A stretch of 53,475 bases of DNA from positions 1 through 53,475 of the forward strand of contig NZ_JADYUI010000017.1 of the NCBI RefSeq assembly GCF_021531695.1, read 5' to 3'. Below, in pieces: positions 26,520 to 35,153 of the stretch. How positions within the stretch are numbered: position 1 is the first letter of the stretch; every line of letters starts with the position of its first letter. Origin of the DNA: Roseburia hominis. GTDB lineage: Bacteria; Bacillota; Clostridia; Lachnospirales; Lachnospiraceae. A program made the position numbers and the translations under genes. Below the pieces are notes generated by a model. It worked only from the letters and a program-made list of their open reading frames with translations. It was not told where the DNA came from and did no database searches.

Positions 26520-27839
26520 ATGGGTTTATTGACATTTAAAGGTGGCGTCCATCCCTATGAGGGGAAGGATTTATCAAAAGATAAGCCAACACGTGAATTA
26601 TTACCCAAAGGTGAACTGGTTTATCCTTTATCACAGCATATTGGAGCACCAGCAAAGCCAATTGTCGCTGTCGGCGATACAGTGTTAAAGGGACAGATGA
26701 TTGCAGAAGCAGGGGGCTTTGTTTCCTCTCCGATTTTTGCATCTGTATCCGGTACGGTAAAGGCGATTGAACCACGCCGTGTTGCAGTAGGGGACATGGT
26801 GAATTCCATTATTATTGAGAATGATGGAGAGTACAAAGAGGTTTCTTATTCTGCAGTAGAAGACATTAATTCTCTGTCAAAAGAAGAAATCATCGAGAAA
26901 ATCAAAAATGCCGGTGTTGTAGGTATGGGTGGTGCCGGTTTCCCGACTCATGTAAAGTTATCTCCAAAAGAGCCGGAAAAAATCGAGTATGTCATTGCAA
27001 ACTGTGCAGAATGTGAACCGTATCTGACATCAGACTACAGAAGAATGATGGAGAATCCGGAGCAGTTAGTAGAAGGCATGCGGATTATTTTGAAACTTTT
27101 TGACAATGCAAAAGGTGTATTTGGTGTTGAAAATAACAAGCCGGATTGTATTGCAAAATTAAAAGAGTTAGTAAAAGATGAGCCGCGTATGGAAGTCGCA
27201 GAATTGCAGACAAAATATCCACAGGGTGGTGAGCGTCAGTTAATTTATGCAGTAACCGGACGTGCGATCAATTCCAAGATGCTTCCTGCCGATGCGGGAT
27301 GCGTTGTAGATAATGTAGAAACCATGGTTTCTGTTTATAATGCAGTAAAGCTTGGTAAACCAGTCATGGAAAGAATCTTTACCGTGACAGGAGATGCCGT
27401 AAATGATGCATGTAATTTCCGCTTCTTACTCGGAACAAGCTTTTCTGAGCTTTTAGAGGCAGCCGGTGGATTCAAAGAGCAGCCGGAAAAAATCATTGCA
27501 GGCGGTCCTATGATGGGATTTGCACTTTTTGATTTAAATGTTCCGACAACAAAGACAACATCTGCATTACTTTGCATGACAAAGGATCAGGTGGCAGAAT
27601 TTGAATCAACGGCATGTATTAATTGTGGACGCTGTGTAGAAGCCTGTCCGGAACTTTTAGTTCCATCCAGACTTGCAAAATTCTCAGAACACGGATTATC
27701 CGATATGTTTGAAAAATGGAATGGTATGGAATGTGTGGAATGTGGAAGCTGCAGTTTTATCTGCCCGGCAAAGAGACAGCTCGCACAGTCTATTAAGACC
27801 ATGAAAAAGAACATTTTAGCCGAAAGAAGAAAAAAATAA
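26520..27839 (+). CDS. rnfC: Rnf electron transport complex subunit C
   Basis: RnfC is the peripheral NADH-side subunit of the ferredoxin:NAD+ oxidoreductase that pumps Na+ or H+. It has 439 residues. FKGGVHPYEGKDLSKDKPT is the family N-terminus. GVVGMGGAGFPTHVK binds nucleotide/FMN, and two [4Fe-4S] motifs are present near the C-terminus: CINCGRCVEACP and CVECGSCSFICP. ATG 26520 is preferred to GTG 26505 by homology. It leads the full six-gene operon rnfCDGEAB. Confidence 0.96.
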   Translation: MGLLTFKGGVHPYEGKDLSKDKPTRELLPKGELVYPLSQHIGAPAKPIVAVGDTVLKGQMIAEAGGFVSSPIFASVSGTVKAIEPRRVAVGDMVNSIIIENDGEYKEVSYSAVEDINSLSKEEIIEKIKNAGVVGMGGAGFPTHVKLSPKEPEKIEYVIANCAECEPYLTSDYRRMMENPEQLVEGMRIILKLFDNAKGVFGVENNKPDCIAKLKELVKDEPRMEVAELQTKYPQGGERQLIYAVTGRAINSKMLPADAGCVVDNVETMVSVYNAVKLGKPVMERIFTVTGDAVNDACNFRFLLGTSFSELLEAAGGFKEQPEKIIAGGPMMGFALFDLNVPTTKTTSALLCMTKDQVAEFESTACINCGRCVEACPELLVPSRLAKFSEHGLSDMFEKWNGMECVECGSCSFICPAKRQLAQSIKTMKKNILAERRKK

Positions 27840-27863
27840 TACATAAGAAAGAGGTGGATTTTT

Positions 27864-28805
27864 GTGAGTGATTTATATCATGTTTCATCATCACCACATG
27901 TTCGTGATAAAGATACAACAAGCAAAATTATGTTGTATGTCATTATCGCATTATTACCTGCAAGTATTTTCGGAATTATCAATTTCGGACTTCATGCATT
28001 GTTATTGATTTTAGTTACCATCGCAAGCTGCGTTGCTTCCGAATGGATTTTTGAGAAAATTGTACATAAAAAAAGTACAATTAATGATTTAAGTGCAGTC
28101 GTAACAGGCTTACTTCTCGCATTGAACTTACCGCCAACACTTCCTTGGTGGGAAGCAGTTATCGGTGGTGTATTTGCAATCGTTATTGTAAAGATGCTGT
28201 TCGGTGGACTGGGACAGAATTTTATGAATCCGGCATTGGGTGCAAGATGTTTTCTTCTGATTGCATTTGCTGCTGATATGACAAAATTTGCTTTCGATGG
28301 TGTGACAGGAGCTACTCCGCTTGCACAGATCCGTGCAGGAGAAGATGTAAATGTCATGGACATGTTGATTGGTCGTACCGCAGGTACCATCGGTGAGACA
28401 TCTGTGATTTGTATTTTAATCGGAGCTATTTTCTTAATTCTTATGGGAGTCATTGATTTAAGAATTCCGGCTACCTATATTATCACATTTGTGATTTTTA
28501 TCCTTTTGTTTGGTGGTCATGGATTTGATGGAAATTATATCGCTGCACAGCTTTGCGGTGGTGGATTAATGCTTGGTGCATTTTTCATGGCAACCGATTA
28601 TGTAACTTCTCCGATTACACCGACCGGAAAGATTATTTTTGGTATCTGCCTTGGTGTATTGACCGGTCTGTTCCGTGTATGTGGAGCAAATGCAGAAGGT
28701 GTATCTTTCGCAATCATCTTAAGCAACCTTTTAGTACCGATTATTGAGAAATTTACAGTACCGAAAGCATTTGGTCAGGTAAAGGAGGTAAAAAAAGATG
28801 AATAA
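27864..28805 (+). CDS. rnfD: Rnf complex membrane subunit D
   Basis: RnfD is an integral membrane subunit with covalently bound FMN. It has 313 residues and about nine membrane segments. The flavinylation motif appears as GVTGATPLAQI, where the Thr before GAT is the likely FMN attachment residue. The start is GTG 27864, with GAGGTGG about 7 bp upstream. It overlaps rnfG by 8 bp. Confidence 0.95.
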   Translation: MSDLYHVSSSPHVRDKDTTSKIMLYVIIALLPASIFGIINFGLHALLLILVTIASCVASEWIFEKIVHKKSTINDLSAVVTGLLLALNLPPTLPWWEAVIGGVFAIVIVKMLFGGLGQNFMNPALGARCFLLIAFAADMTKFAFDGVTGATPLAQIRAGEDVNVMDMLIGRTAGTIGETSVICILIGAIFLILMGVIDLRIPATYIITFVIFILLFGGHGFDGNYIAAQLCGGGLMLGAFFMATDYVTSPITPTGKIIFGICLGVLTGLFRVCGANAEGVSFAIILSNLLVPIIEKFTVPKAFGQVKEVKKDE

Positions 28806-29409
28806 GAAAATTGTACATGATGCCCTTATTTTGACAGCTTTTACCTTAGTGCTTGGAATGCTTCTTGGTATCGTTTATGAAGTGACCAAAGAGCCAATCG
28901 CTGCAGCTAATCTTGCAGCAGCACAGGAAGCATATAAAGAAGTATTTGAAGACGCAGATTCTTTTGAAGCATTAGATGGTTTTGATGCTGAGGCAGCAAC
29001 CGCTGTGGCAACAGAAAACGGTTATTCTGATTCCATTGATGATATACAGGAAGCACTGGATGCAAGTGGCAGCGTAATCGGATATGTTATTACAGTTACT
29101 GCAAAAGATGCCAGCCAGGATAACATCACATTTTCCGTTGGTATTCAAAATGACGGAACAGTTAATGGTTATTCCGTTACCAGCATTGCAGAGACACCTG
29201 GTCTTGGTATGAAAGTAGAGGACAAGGATTTTTACAGCCAGTTTAACGGAAAACAGGTAGATTCTTTTGAAGTTGTAAAATCTGCTCCGTCAGCAGACAA
29301 TGAGATTGAAGCAATTTCAGGCGCAACAATTTCTTCAAAAGCAGTTGCAAATGGTGTAAATGCAGCTCTTGTATATTTTACGAGTGAATTACAGGGAGGT
29401 GCGAACTAA
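28798..29409 (+). CDS. rnfG: Rnf complex subunit G (FMN-binding)
   Basis: RnfG is anchored by one N-terminal helix (about 8-28) and exposes an FMN-binding domain outside the membrane. It has 203 residues. ETPGLGMKVED and AISGATISSKAVANGVN are the family signatures, with the Thr of SGATISS as FMN acceptor. GGAGG before ATG 28798 lies inside the end of rnfD. Confidence 0.95.
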   Translation: MNKKIVHDALILTAFTLVLGMLLGIVYEVTKEPIAAANLAAAQEAYKEVFEDADSFEALDGFDAEAATAVATENGYSDSIDDIQEALDASGSVIGYVITVTAKDASQDNITFSVGIQNDGTVNGYSVTSIAETPGLGMKVEDKDFYSQFNGKQVDSFEVVKSAPSADNEIEAISGATISSKAVANGVNAALVYFTSELQGGAN

Positions 29410-30110
29410 TGAATAAGAACGTAGAACGTTTATATAATGGTATTATCAAAGAAAATCCTACCTTTGTATTGATGCTTGGTATGTGTCCGACACTTGCCGT
29501 TACATCATCTGCAATCAATGGTCTTGGTATGGGACTTTCTACTACCGTGGTACTTATTTTATCAAACCTTTTGATTTCGGCATTTCGTAAAGTCATTCCG
29601 AATGGTGTGCGTATGCCGGCATACATTGTTATTGTAGCATCACTTGTTACAATTGTTCAGTTTGTGATGGAAGCTTATACTCCGAGTCTTTCGGCATCAC
29701 TTGGTGTGTATATTCCGCTTATCGTTGTAAACTGTATCATTCTTGGACGTGCTGAGAGTTATGCTTCCAAGAACCCGATTGTTCTTTCTATTTTTGATGG
29801 TATCGGTATGGGACTTGGTTTTACCGTAGGTCTTACTTCCATCGGTTTAGTCAGAGAGTTCCTTGGAGCGGGACAGTTATTTGGTCATCAGGTATTATCT
29901 CTTGACTGGTTTACTCCGATTACTATTTTTGTTATGGCACCGGGAGCATTCCTTGTATTGGCATTTTTGGTAGCAGGTATGAATATTATCCGTAAGAAGA
30001 TGGATGCAAAGGGTAAACCTCTTGCAGCTCCAAGCGGATGTCTTACCGGAGACTGTGCATCCTGCGGTCAGTCTGCAATGTGTACCGGAAAAAAAGCAAA
30101 AACAGAATAG
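29409..30110 (+). CDS. rnfE: Rnf complex subunit E with a Cys-rich C-terminal tail
   Basis: RnfE is an integral membrane subunit related to RnfA, with about six segments. It has 233 residues. NPTFVLMLGMCPTLAVT holds the conserved membrane cysteine of the iron-sulfur cluster shared with RnfA. After the last helix is a tail of about 35 residues carrying four cysteines in GCLTGDCASCGQSAMC. The spacing C-x4-C-x2-C-x5-C is unlike a classical ferredoxin motif but could bind metal. The ATG overlaps the rnfG stop by one base. Confidence 0.93.
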   Translation: MNKNVERLYNGIIKENPTFVLMLGMCPTLAVTSSAINGLGMGLSTTVVLILSNLLISAFRKVIPNGVRMPAYIVIVASLVTIVQFVMEAYTPSLSASLGVYIPLIVVNCIILGRAESYASKNPIVLSIFDGIGMGLGFTVGLTSIGLVREFLGAGQLFGHQVLSLDWFTPITIFVMAPGAFLVLAFLVAGMNIIRKKMDAKGKPLAAPSGCLTGDCASCGQSAMCTGKKAKTE

Positions 30111-30124
30111 GAGGATAGGTACAA

Positions 30125-30700
30125 ATGAAAGAATTGATTTTACTTGCAGTTGGTGCTGCGATTGTAAATAACGTTGTATTGAGCCAGTTCCTTGGTATCT
30201 GTCCGTTCTTAGGCGTATCAAAGAAAACAGAAACAGCAGCCGGTATGGGTGGAGCCGTAATCTTCGTTATTACGATTTCTTCTTTTATCACAGCGCTTAT
30301 TTACAAATTTATTTTAACTCCATTACATATTGAGTATTTAAAGACGATTGTATACATTCTCGTTATTGCAGCATTGGTACAGTTCGTTGAGATGTTCTTG
30401 AAAAAATCTCTTCCAGCGTTGTATCAGTCACTGGGTGTATATTTACCGCTTATTACAACAAACTGTGCAGTTTTGGGTGTTTGTCTTACAAACGTAACTA
30501 AAGAGTATGGTATTGGAACCAGTGTTTTAAATGGTTTTTCAACAGCACTTGGATTCTTTATCGCAATTGTTATTATGGCCGGTATTCGTGAGAAAATCGA
30601 GTATAATGACATTCCGAAAACTTTCCAGGGAACGGCAATCGTACTTATTACAGCCTGTCTTATGTCCATCGCATTCATGGGCTTCTCAGGTATGATTTAG
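30125..30700 (+). CDS. rnfA: Rnf complex subunit A
   Basis: RnfA is an integral membrane subunit with six helices, 191 residues. NNVVLSQFLGICPFLGVSKK holds the conserved cysteine that with RnfE coordinates the membrane iron-sulfur cluster. The LITTNCAVLGVCL region is also typical. AGGAGGAT lies about 8 bp before ATG 30125. Confidence 0.96.
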   Translation: MKELILLAVGAAIVNNVVLSQFLGICPFLGVSKKTETAAGMGGAVIFVITISSFITALIYKFILTPLHIEYLKTIVYILVIAALVQFVEMFLKKSLPALYQSLGVYLPLITTNCAVLGVCLTNVTKEYGIGTSVLNGFSTALGFFIAIVIMAGIREKIEYNDIPKTFQGTAIVLITACLMSIAFMGFSGMI

Positions 30701-30713
30701 GAGGGAAAATAAA

Positions 30714-31505
30714 ATGAGCGTAACAGCAATTATTATTGCGGCCGTTGTAGTTGGCTGCGTAGGTATTTTTATTGGATTTTTCCTCGGAATCGCTGGAGAA
30801 AAGTTCAAAGTTGAAGTAGATGAAAGAGAAGAAGCTATTTTAGAAGTTTTGCCGGGAAATAACTGTGGTGGTTGTGGTTATGCCGGATGTTCCGGACTTG
30901 CAGCTGCTATCGTAAAAGGAGAGGCTCCGGTGAATCAGTGTCCGGTCGGCGGCGATCCGGTTGCAGCAAAAGTAGGTGCAATCATGGGTGTAGAAGCCGG
31001 TTCCGGTGAGAAGAAAGTAGCATTTGTAAAATGTGCGGGTAACTGCGAAAAAGCAAACCGTGATTATGAATATACAGGTGTGGAAGATTGTGCAGCAATG
31101 GCATATGTTCCGGGTGGCGGTTCTAAGAGCTGTTCTTATGGATGTCTTGGATATGGCAATTGCGTAAAGGCTTGTCCGTTTGATGCTATTCATATCGTGG
31201 ACGGAATCGCACATGTTGACAAAGAAGTATGTAAAGCCTGCGGTAAATGTGTGGCTGCCTGTCCGAAGAATTTAATTGAGCTTGTACCATATGAAGCAAA
31301 GCATCTGGTTCAGTGCAGTTCTAAGGACAAAGGTAAAGATGTTATGAAAGCATGTTCCGTTGGTTGTATCGGATGTCATCTTTGCGAGAAAAACTGTCCG
31401 AATGATGCAGTTCATGTTATTGATAATGTTGCTTACATTGATCAGAGCAAATGTAGTGGATGTGGTGTTTGCGCTGAGAAGTGTCCAAAGAAAATTATTT
31501 TATAG
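30714..31505 (+). CDS. rnfB: Rnf complex subunit B (ferredoxin-like)
   Basis: RnfB accepts electrons from ferredoxin. It has 263 residues. One membrane helix (about 3-24) is followed by the cluster motif NCGGCGYAGCSGLA with a later Cys (CPVGG). Four further ferredoxin-type motifs follow: GYGNCVKACPFD, CKACGKCVAACPKN, GCIGCHLCEKNCPND and CSGCGVCAEKCPKK. This matches the larger clostridial RnfB with multiple clusters. It is last in the operon, followed by a strong terminator. Confidence 0.95.
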   Translation: MSVTAIIIAAVVVGCVGIFIGFFLGIAGEKFKVEVDEREEAILEVLPGNNCGGCGYAGCSGLAAAIVKGEAPVNQCPVGGDPVAAKVGAIMGVEAGSGEKKVAFVKCAGNCEKANRDYEYTGVEDCAAMAYVPGGGSKSCSYGCLGYGNCVKACPFDAIHIVDGIAHVDKEVCKACGKCVAACPKNLIELVPYEAKHLVQCSSKDKGKDVMKACSVGCIGCHLCEKNCPNDAVHVIDNVAYIDQSKCSGCGVCAEKCPKKIIL

Positions 31506-31510
31506 GATGG

Positions 31511-31541
31511 AAAAAAGTGTCTGCTTTGCAGGCACTTTTTT
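31511..31541 (+). terminator. Rho-independent terminator of the rnf operon
   Basis: A-rich AAAAAGTGTCTGC pairs with GCAGGCACTTTTTT around a TTT loop, with a T-run. Confidence 0.85.
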
Positions 31542-31853
31542 GCAACCTTTTGACCCCAACATCATCCTATACAATAAAAAATATTCGTGTGATAATGCAC
31601 AGCTTGCAGATTGGTGAGATAGGTGTAGGGAAATATGTTCGAATATGAAAATTTTTGAAACGAATATAATGTTTATAAGAACAAAACGAATCTGGAAAAA
31701 GTGAAAATGTACAAAAATAAGTACAAATACGACCTCAAATTGTAGGAATATCTAGTACTAATTTATGAGAAAATAGAAACATAGATTAAAATGATAATGA
31801 ATTAAAAAAAAGAATGATAAATACTGGAAAACAGACGAATATTTTGGATTGGC
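31542..31853. other. AT-rich intergenic stretch with no gene found
   Basis: No reading frame with a ribosome site and no recognisable RNA was seen here. It separates the rnf terminator from the promoter of the HPr-like gene. Confidence 0.5.
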
Positions 31854-31882
31854 TTGAAAAAAATGTAAATTCTGTGTATATT
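31854..31882 (+). promoter_or_regulatory. Promoter of the HPr-like gene
   Basis: TTGAAA (31854-31859) and TATATT (31877-31882) have 17-bp spacing. Transcription would start within the hairpin that follows. Confidence 0.55.
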
Positions 31883-31886
31883 TATT

Positions 31887-31931
31887 AAAGAAACATCTTT
31901 ACAGATATGAGAAAAATAAAGATGCTTCTTT
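31887..31931 (+). promoter_or_regulatory. 5' leader hairpin of the HPr-like gene
   Basis: AAAGAAACATCTTTA pairs with TAAAGATGCTTCTTT apart from one central mismatch, with a loop of about 15 nt. It would sit at the extreme 5' end of the message, where it could stabilise the RNA or attenuate transcription. It is about 48 bp before the start codon. Confidence 0.45.
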
Positions 31932-31978
31932 AAGGGAATAGGTCTGAAAAAAAGGCTAAGAAGAAGGGGACATGTGTT

Positions 31979-32218
31979 GTGAAGAAAGTAAATGTATTAC
32001 TCAATTCACCGGAAAAGGTGAACAAATTTATTCAGATTCTTGGAAACTTTAATTGTGATTTCGATTTGGAATCCGGACATGGGCATGTTGTAGATGCCAA
32101 ATCATTGATTGGTGTTTTAAGCCTGAATCTGAAAAAGTGCGCCAGTTTGTCTATTCATGCAGATGATTCAGAAGCAAATCAGGTGATTGCCAATTTGCAG
32201 GACTATGTAATCGAATAA
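31979..32218 (+). CDS. HPr-family protein lacking the phospho-accepting histidine
   Basis: The protein has 79 residues and the HPr fold pattern. The conserved regulatory region is recognisable in VVDAKSLIGVLSLNL, which aligns with the Ser46 region of HPr. The active-site region that should read GLHARP reads LNSPEKVNKFIQ instead, and there is no His-Ala-Arg. It therefore cannot take part in sugar PTS phosphotransfer by the usual route. It may be a regulator like Crh. It starts at GTG 31979 with AAGGGG upstream, and stands alone between the rnf and feo genes. Confidence 0.75.
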   Translation: MKKVNVLLNSPEKVNKFIQILGNFNCDFDLESGHGHVVDAKSLIGVLSLNLKKCASLSIHADDSEANQVIANLQDYVIE

Positions 32219-32261
32219 ATATTGCAGCTGGTGAATACATACGAGAATCCTTGGTGGGGGA

Positions 32262-32300
32262 AAAGAGCTTCTTACAAAAATGGTAAGAGGTTCTTTTTTT
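32262..32300 (+). terminator. Rho-independent terminator after the HPr-like gene
   Basis: AAGAGCTTCTTAC pairs with GTAAGAGGTTCTT (two G-T pairs), followed by a long T-run. Confidence 0.8.
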
Positions 32301-32380
32301 TGTGACAATGCGCAACTACCAATTCCGGAAAAATATCCAGTAATTTCCTAACCTATATTTTCAATTATTGAAAAAATCTA

Positions 32381-32409
32381 TTGACAAAATGGAAAAGATA
32401 GCATAAACT
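32381..32409 (+). promoter_or_regulatory. Promoter of feoA
   Basis: A perfect TTGACA (32381-32386) with TAAACT (32404-32409) 17 bp downstream. The -10 box lies inside a candidate metal-regulator site (32397-32412). Confidence 0.55.
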
Positions 32410-32432
32410 AAGTATAGTTTAACAAGACTAAC
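32397..32432. promoter_or_regulatory. Tandem DtxR/IdeR-like operator sites over the feoA promoter
   Basis: GATAGCATAAACTAAG (32397-32412) and GTTTAACAAGACTAAC (32417-32432) both approach the motif GTTAG-N6-CTAAC found elsewhere in this region, and are exactly 20 bp apart. The first covers the -10 box, as expected of a repressor site. Confidence 0.5.
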
Positions 32433-32497
32433 ACGAATTACACACGAATAATTTTAATGAGTTATATAAAATATTCTTATCGGAAAGGATGATTTGT

Positions 32498-32710
32498 ATG
32501 AAATTAACAGAGGCTACAGAGGGAAAAGAATATATTGTAAACAGCATTGATACAGAGGATGAAGAGCTGAATGCTTTTTTGTTTTCTCTTGGATGCTACA
32601 GTGGAGAACCAATCACAGTGGTTTCGCGTAAGCGTGGCGGAATGGTGGTGTCTATTAAGGATGGCAGATACAACATAGACAGCCAGCTCTCAGATGCCAT
32701 TGAGGTATAA
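32498..32710 (+). CDS. feoA: Ferrous iron transport protein FeoA
   Basis: FeoA is a small SH3-like cytoplasmic protein needed for FeoB-dependent Fe2+ uptake. It has 70 residues. MKLTEATEGKEYIVNSID starts the fold, FLFSLGCYSGEPITVVSRK is the conserved core (usual form LxxLGlxpGxxVxVv), and YNIDSQLSDAIEV ends it. ATG 32498 has AAAGGATGA upstream. feoB follows after 173 bp with its own operator-like site, so they may be separately controlled. Confidence 0.88.
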   Translation: MKLTEATEGKEYIVNSIDTEDEELNAFLFSLGCYSGEPITVVSRKRGGMVVSIKDGRYNIDSQLSDAIEV

Positions 32711-32832
32711 TAGGAAGCACGCTGATGCGTGTACAGGTCATCAAGCTATCGTTTGACGACATGTTATAATTAAAAATAGGCGGCAGGAATTACTTTACAA
32801 GAGGTGATAGCCGCATTATTTTATACATGATA

Positions 32833-32848
32833 GTTAGTAAAAACTAAC
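32833..32848. promoter_or_regulatory. Perfect palindromic operator upstream of feoB
   Basis: GTTAGTAAAAACTAAC has perfect 6-bp arms around AAAA. Its TTAG-N6-CTAA core equals the half-site spacing of DtxR/IdeR boxes. A weaker copy (ATAAGAAAGTGTTAAC) begins 20 bp downstream. A possible promoter, TTTACA (32794-32799) with TATTTT 17 bp on, lies just upstream. Confidence 0.6.
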
Positions 32849-32883
32849 AAAAATAAGAAAGTGTTAACAAGAGGAAAGGAAGT

Positions 32884-34878
32884 ATGAGAATGAGAATCGC
32901 AATGACGGGTAATCCGAACTCCGGTAAAACGACCATGTACAATGCCCTGACCGGACGCAGTGAACGTGTCGGAAACTGGGCGGGCGTAACGGTTGACAAA
33001 AAGGAGCATCCGGTAAAGAAGAATTATTATGAAGGGGAAGAAGAACTGATTGCAGTGGATCTTCCGGGAGCGTATTCCATGTCTCCTTTTACATCCGAGG
33101 AAAGTATTACAAGCGCTTATGTAAAGAACGAGCATCCGGATGTCATTATCAATATCGTAGATGCTACGAACTTAAGCAGAAGCTTATTCTTTACGACACA
33201 GCTGTTGGAGCTTGGAATACCGGTTGTAGTCGCTTTGAATAAAACCGATATTAATGCCAAAAAGGATACGAAAATTGATGAGAAGGCATTGTCAGAAAAA
33301 CTGGGATGCCCTGTCATTAAGACGATATCCATAACAGGAAATGGATTAAGGGAAGTGATTCAGGCTGCAGTATCCTTGGCAGGAAAAGAACAGAAGGCTC
33401 CATATATACAGGGAGATATTGATCTTACAGACAAAAAACAGGTTGAGGAAGCAGACAGAAAACGATTCTCCTTTGTAAATGGAATTGTGTCGAAGGTGGA
33501 AGTAAGAAAGACACTGACCAAGGAAAAATCAAAGGATGATGCCATTGACAAAATTGTTACGCATCCTTTCTGGGGGCTTTTGATTTTTGCGGCAGTCATG
33601 TGGCTGGTATTCTATATTTCACAGTCAACACTTGGAACCTGGCTTGCAGATATTCTGACAGGCTGGATTGAAACATTCCAGAATTTTGTTGCCGGTAAAG
33701 TAGAAAATGCTTCTCCGGTTTTACAGGCAATTTTGGTTGACGGTATTATTGGTGGTGTTGGTGCTGTAGTTGGTTTCCTTCCACTTGTCATGGTTATGTA
33801 TTTCTTAATTGCACTCTTAGAGGACTGCGGTTATATGGCAAGAGCAACCGTTGTACTGGATCCGATTTTTAAGAGAGTAGGACTTTCCGGAAAGTCAGTA
33901 ATTCCAATGGTAATCGGAACGGGATGCGGGGTACCTGCTATTATGGCATGCCGTACCATCAAGAATGAAAGAGAACGTCGTGCAACGGCTATGCTTTGTA
34001 CTTTTATGCCGTGTGGAGCGAAACTTCCTGTTATTGCACTTTTTGCAGGGGCTTTCTTCCCAGGCTCAAAATGGGTAGGACCGGTCATGTACTTTGTTGG
34101 AATTGCACTGATTCTTCTTGGCGCACTTTTAATCAAACAGATTACAGGTATGAAATACAGAAAAAGTTTCTTCATCATGGAACTTCCTGAATATAAGATC
34201 CCGTCACTTGCAACTGCATGCAGATCAATGCTTGAGCGTGGAAAGGCATACATCATCAAAGCAGGAACCATTATTCTTGTCTGCAATATGGTGGTTCAGA
34301 TTATGGCGACCTTTACCCCGGGCTTTGCAGTTGCGGCGGAAGATGGCTCAGATTCTATCCTGGCAATGATTGCTTCACCGGTTGCAGTATTACTTGTTCC
34401 GGTTGTTGGATTTGCAAGCTGGCAGTTGGCAGCCGCAGCAATCACTGGATTTATCGCAAAGGAAAATGTAGTTGGTACGCTTGCAACAGTATTCTGCATT
34501 ACCAATTTTATTGACACGGATGAACTAGCACTTGTGTCAGGCGGCAGCGAAGTAGCAGCAATTATGGGACTTACAAAGGTAGCTGCTCTTGCATATCTGA
34601 TGTTTAACTTATTCACACCACCTTGCTTTGCAGCACTTGGCGCCATGAATTCAGAAATGAAGTCCGGTAAGTGGCTTGCCGGAGCAATCGGATTCCAGCT
34701 TGCAACAGGTTTTTGCGTAGGCTTTGTGGTATATCAGGTTGGAACACTGATTACAACCGGTTCACTTGGAGCAGGCTTTGCGGGCGGACTGATTGCAGTG
34801 TTTGTAATTGCAGCATTTATCACATACTTGTGCGTTCGTGCGAAACAGAAACTGAAGATAGAATATGCGCTTGATTAG
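32884..34878 (+). CDS. feoB: Ferrous iron transporter FeoB
   Basis: FeoB is the GTP-dependent membrane Fe2+ importer. It has 664 residues. The N-terminal G domain has G1 GNPNSGKT, G2 GVTVDKK, G3 DLPGAYS and G4 NKTD. The membrane part carries the two Gate regions, with GCGVPAIMACRTIKNERER and TFMPCGAKLPV containing the conserved cysteines, and FIAKENVVGTLA in the second gate. ATG 32884 has GAGGAAAGGAAG upstream. A small Cys-rich peptide gene follows, as is usual in clostridia. Confidence 0.96.
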   Translation: MRMRIAMTGNPNSGKTTMYNALTGRSERVGNWAGVTVDKKEHPVKKNYYEGEEELIAVDLPGAYSMSPFTSEESITSAYVKNEHPDVIINIVDATNLSRSLFFTTQLLELGIPVVVALNKTDINAKKDTKIDEKALSEKLGCPVIKTISITGNGLREVIQAAVSLAGKEQKAPYIQGDIDLTDKKQVEEADRKRFSFVNGIVSKVEVRKTLTKEKSKDDAIDKIVTHPFWGLLIFAAVMWLVFYISQSTLGTWLADILTGWIETFQNFVAGKVENASPVLQAILVDGIIGGVGAVVGFLPLVMVMYFLIALLEDCGYMARATVVLDPIFKRVGLSGKSVIPMVIGTGCGVPAIMACRTIKNERERRATAMLCTFMPCGAKLPVIALFAGAFFPGSKWVGPVMYFVGIALILLGALLIKQITGMKYRKSFFIMELPEYKIPSLATACRSMLERGKAYIIKAGTIILVCNMVVQIMATFTPGFAVAAEDGSDSILAMIASPVAVLLVPVVGFASWQLAAAAITGFIAKENVVGTLATVFCITNFIDTDELALVSGGSEVAAIMGLTKVAALAYLMFNLFTPPCFAALGAMNSEMKSGKWLAGAIGFQLATGFCVGFVVYQVGTLITTGSLGAGFAGGLIAVFVIAAFITYLCVRAKQKLKIEYALD

Positions 34879-34896
34879 TTAAAAGGAGGATTTCAC

Positions 34897-35052
34897 ATGG
34901 CAGATGTCATTATTGTACTTATCATATTGGCGATTCTTGCATCCAGCATTTGTTATATTGTAAAAGAAAAGAAAAAGGGGCATACCTGTATTGGCTGTCC
35001 AAATGCATCAAAATGTAAGAAACATTGCCATTGTGAAGAACTGAAAGAATAA
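34897..35052 (+). CDS. FeoB-associated Cys-rich membrane peptide
   Basis: The peptide has 51 residues. One N-terminal membrane helix (about 3-22, VIIVLIILAILASSICYIV) is followed by a basic stretch and a short Cys/His tail with CIGCPNASKCKKHCHC. This matches the small FeoB-associated proteins found next to feoB in Firmicutes, whose exact role is unknown; iron handling at the transporter is likely. AAAGGAGG lies 8 bp before the ATG, and feoB ends 18 bp upstream. Confidence 0.85.
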   Translation: MADVIIVLIILAILASSICYIVKEKKKGHTCIGCPNASKCKKHCHCEELKE

Positions 35053-35069
35053 AAAAATTCACTATTTAT

Positions 35070-35105
35070 AAGGCAGGCGGATGGCATGTTCATCTGTCTG
35101 CCTTA
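35070..35105 (+). terminator. Hairpin after the feo genes, weak terminator
   Basis: AAGGCAGGCGGATG pairs with CATCTGTCTGCCTT (G-T pairs included), followed by AAGTTT, a poor T-run. Confidence 0.45.
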
Positions 35106-35153
35106 AGTTTATAAAGCAAGTGCGCTATCAGCCTTTTGACTGGGGGTGAACTG

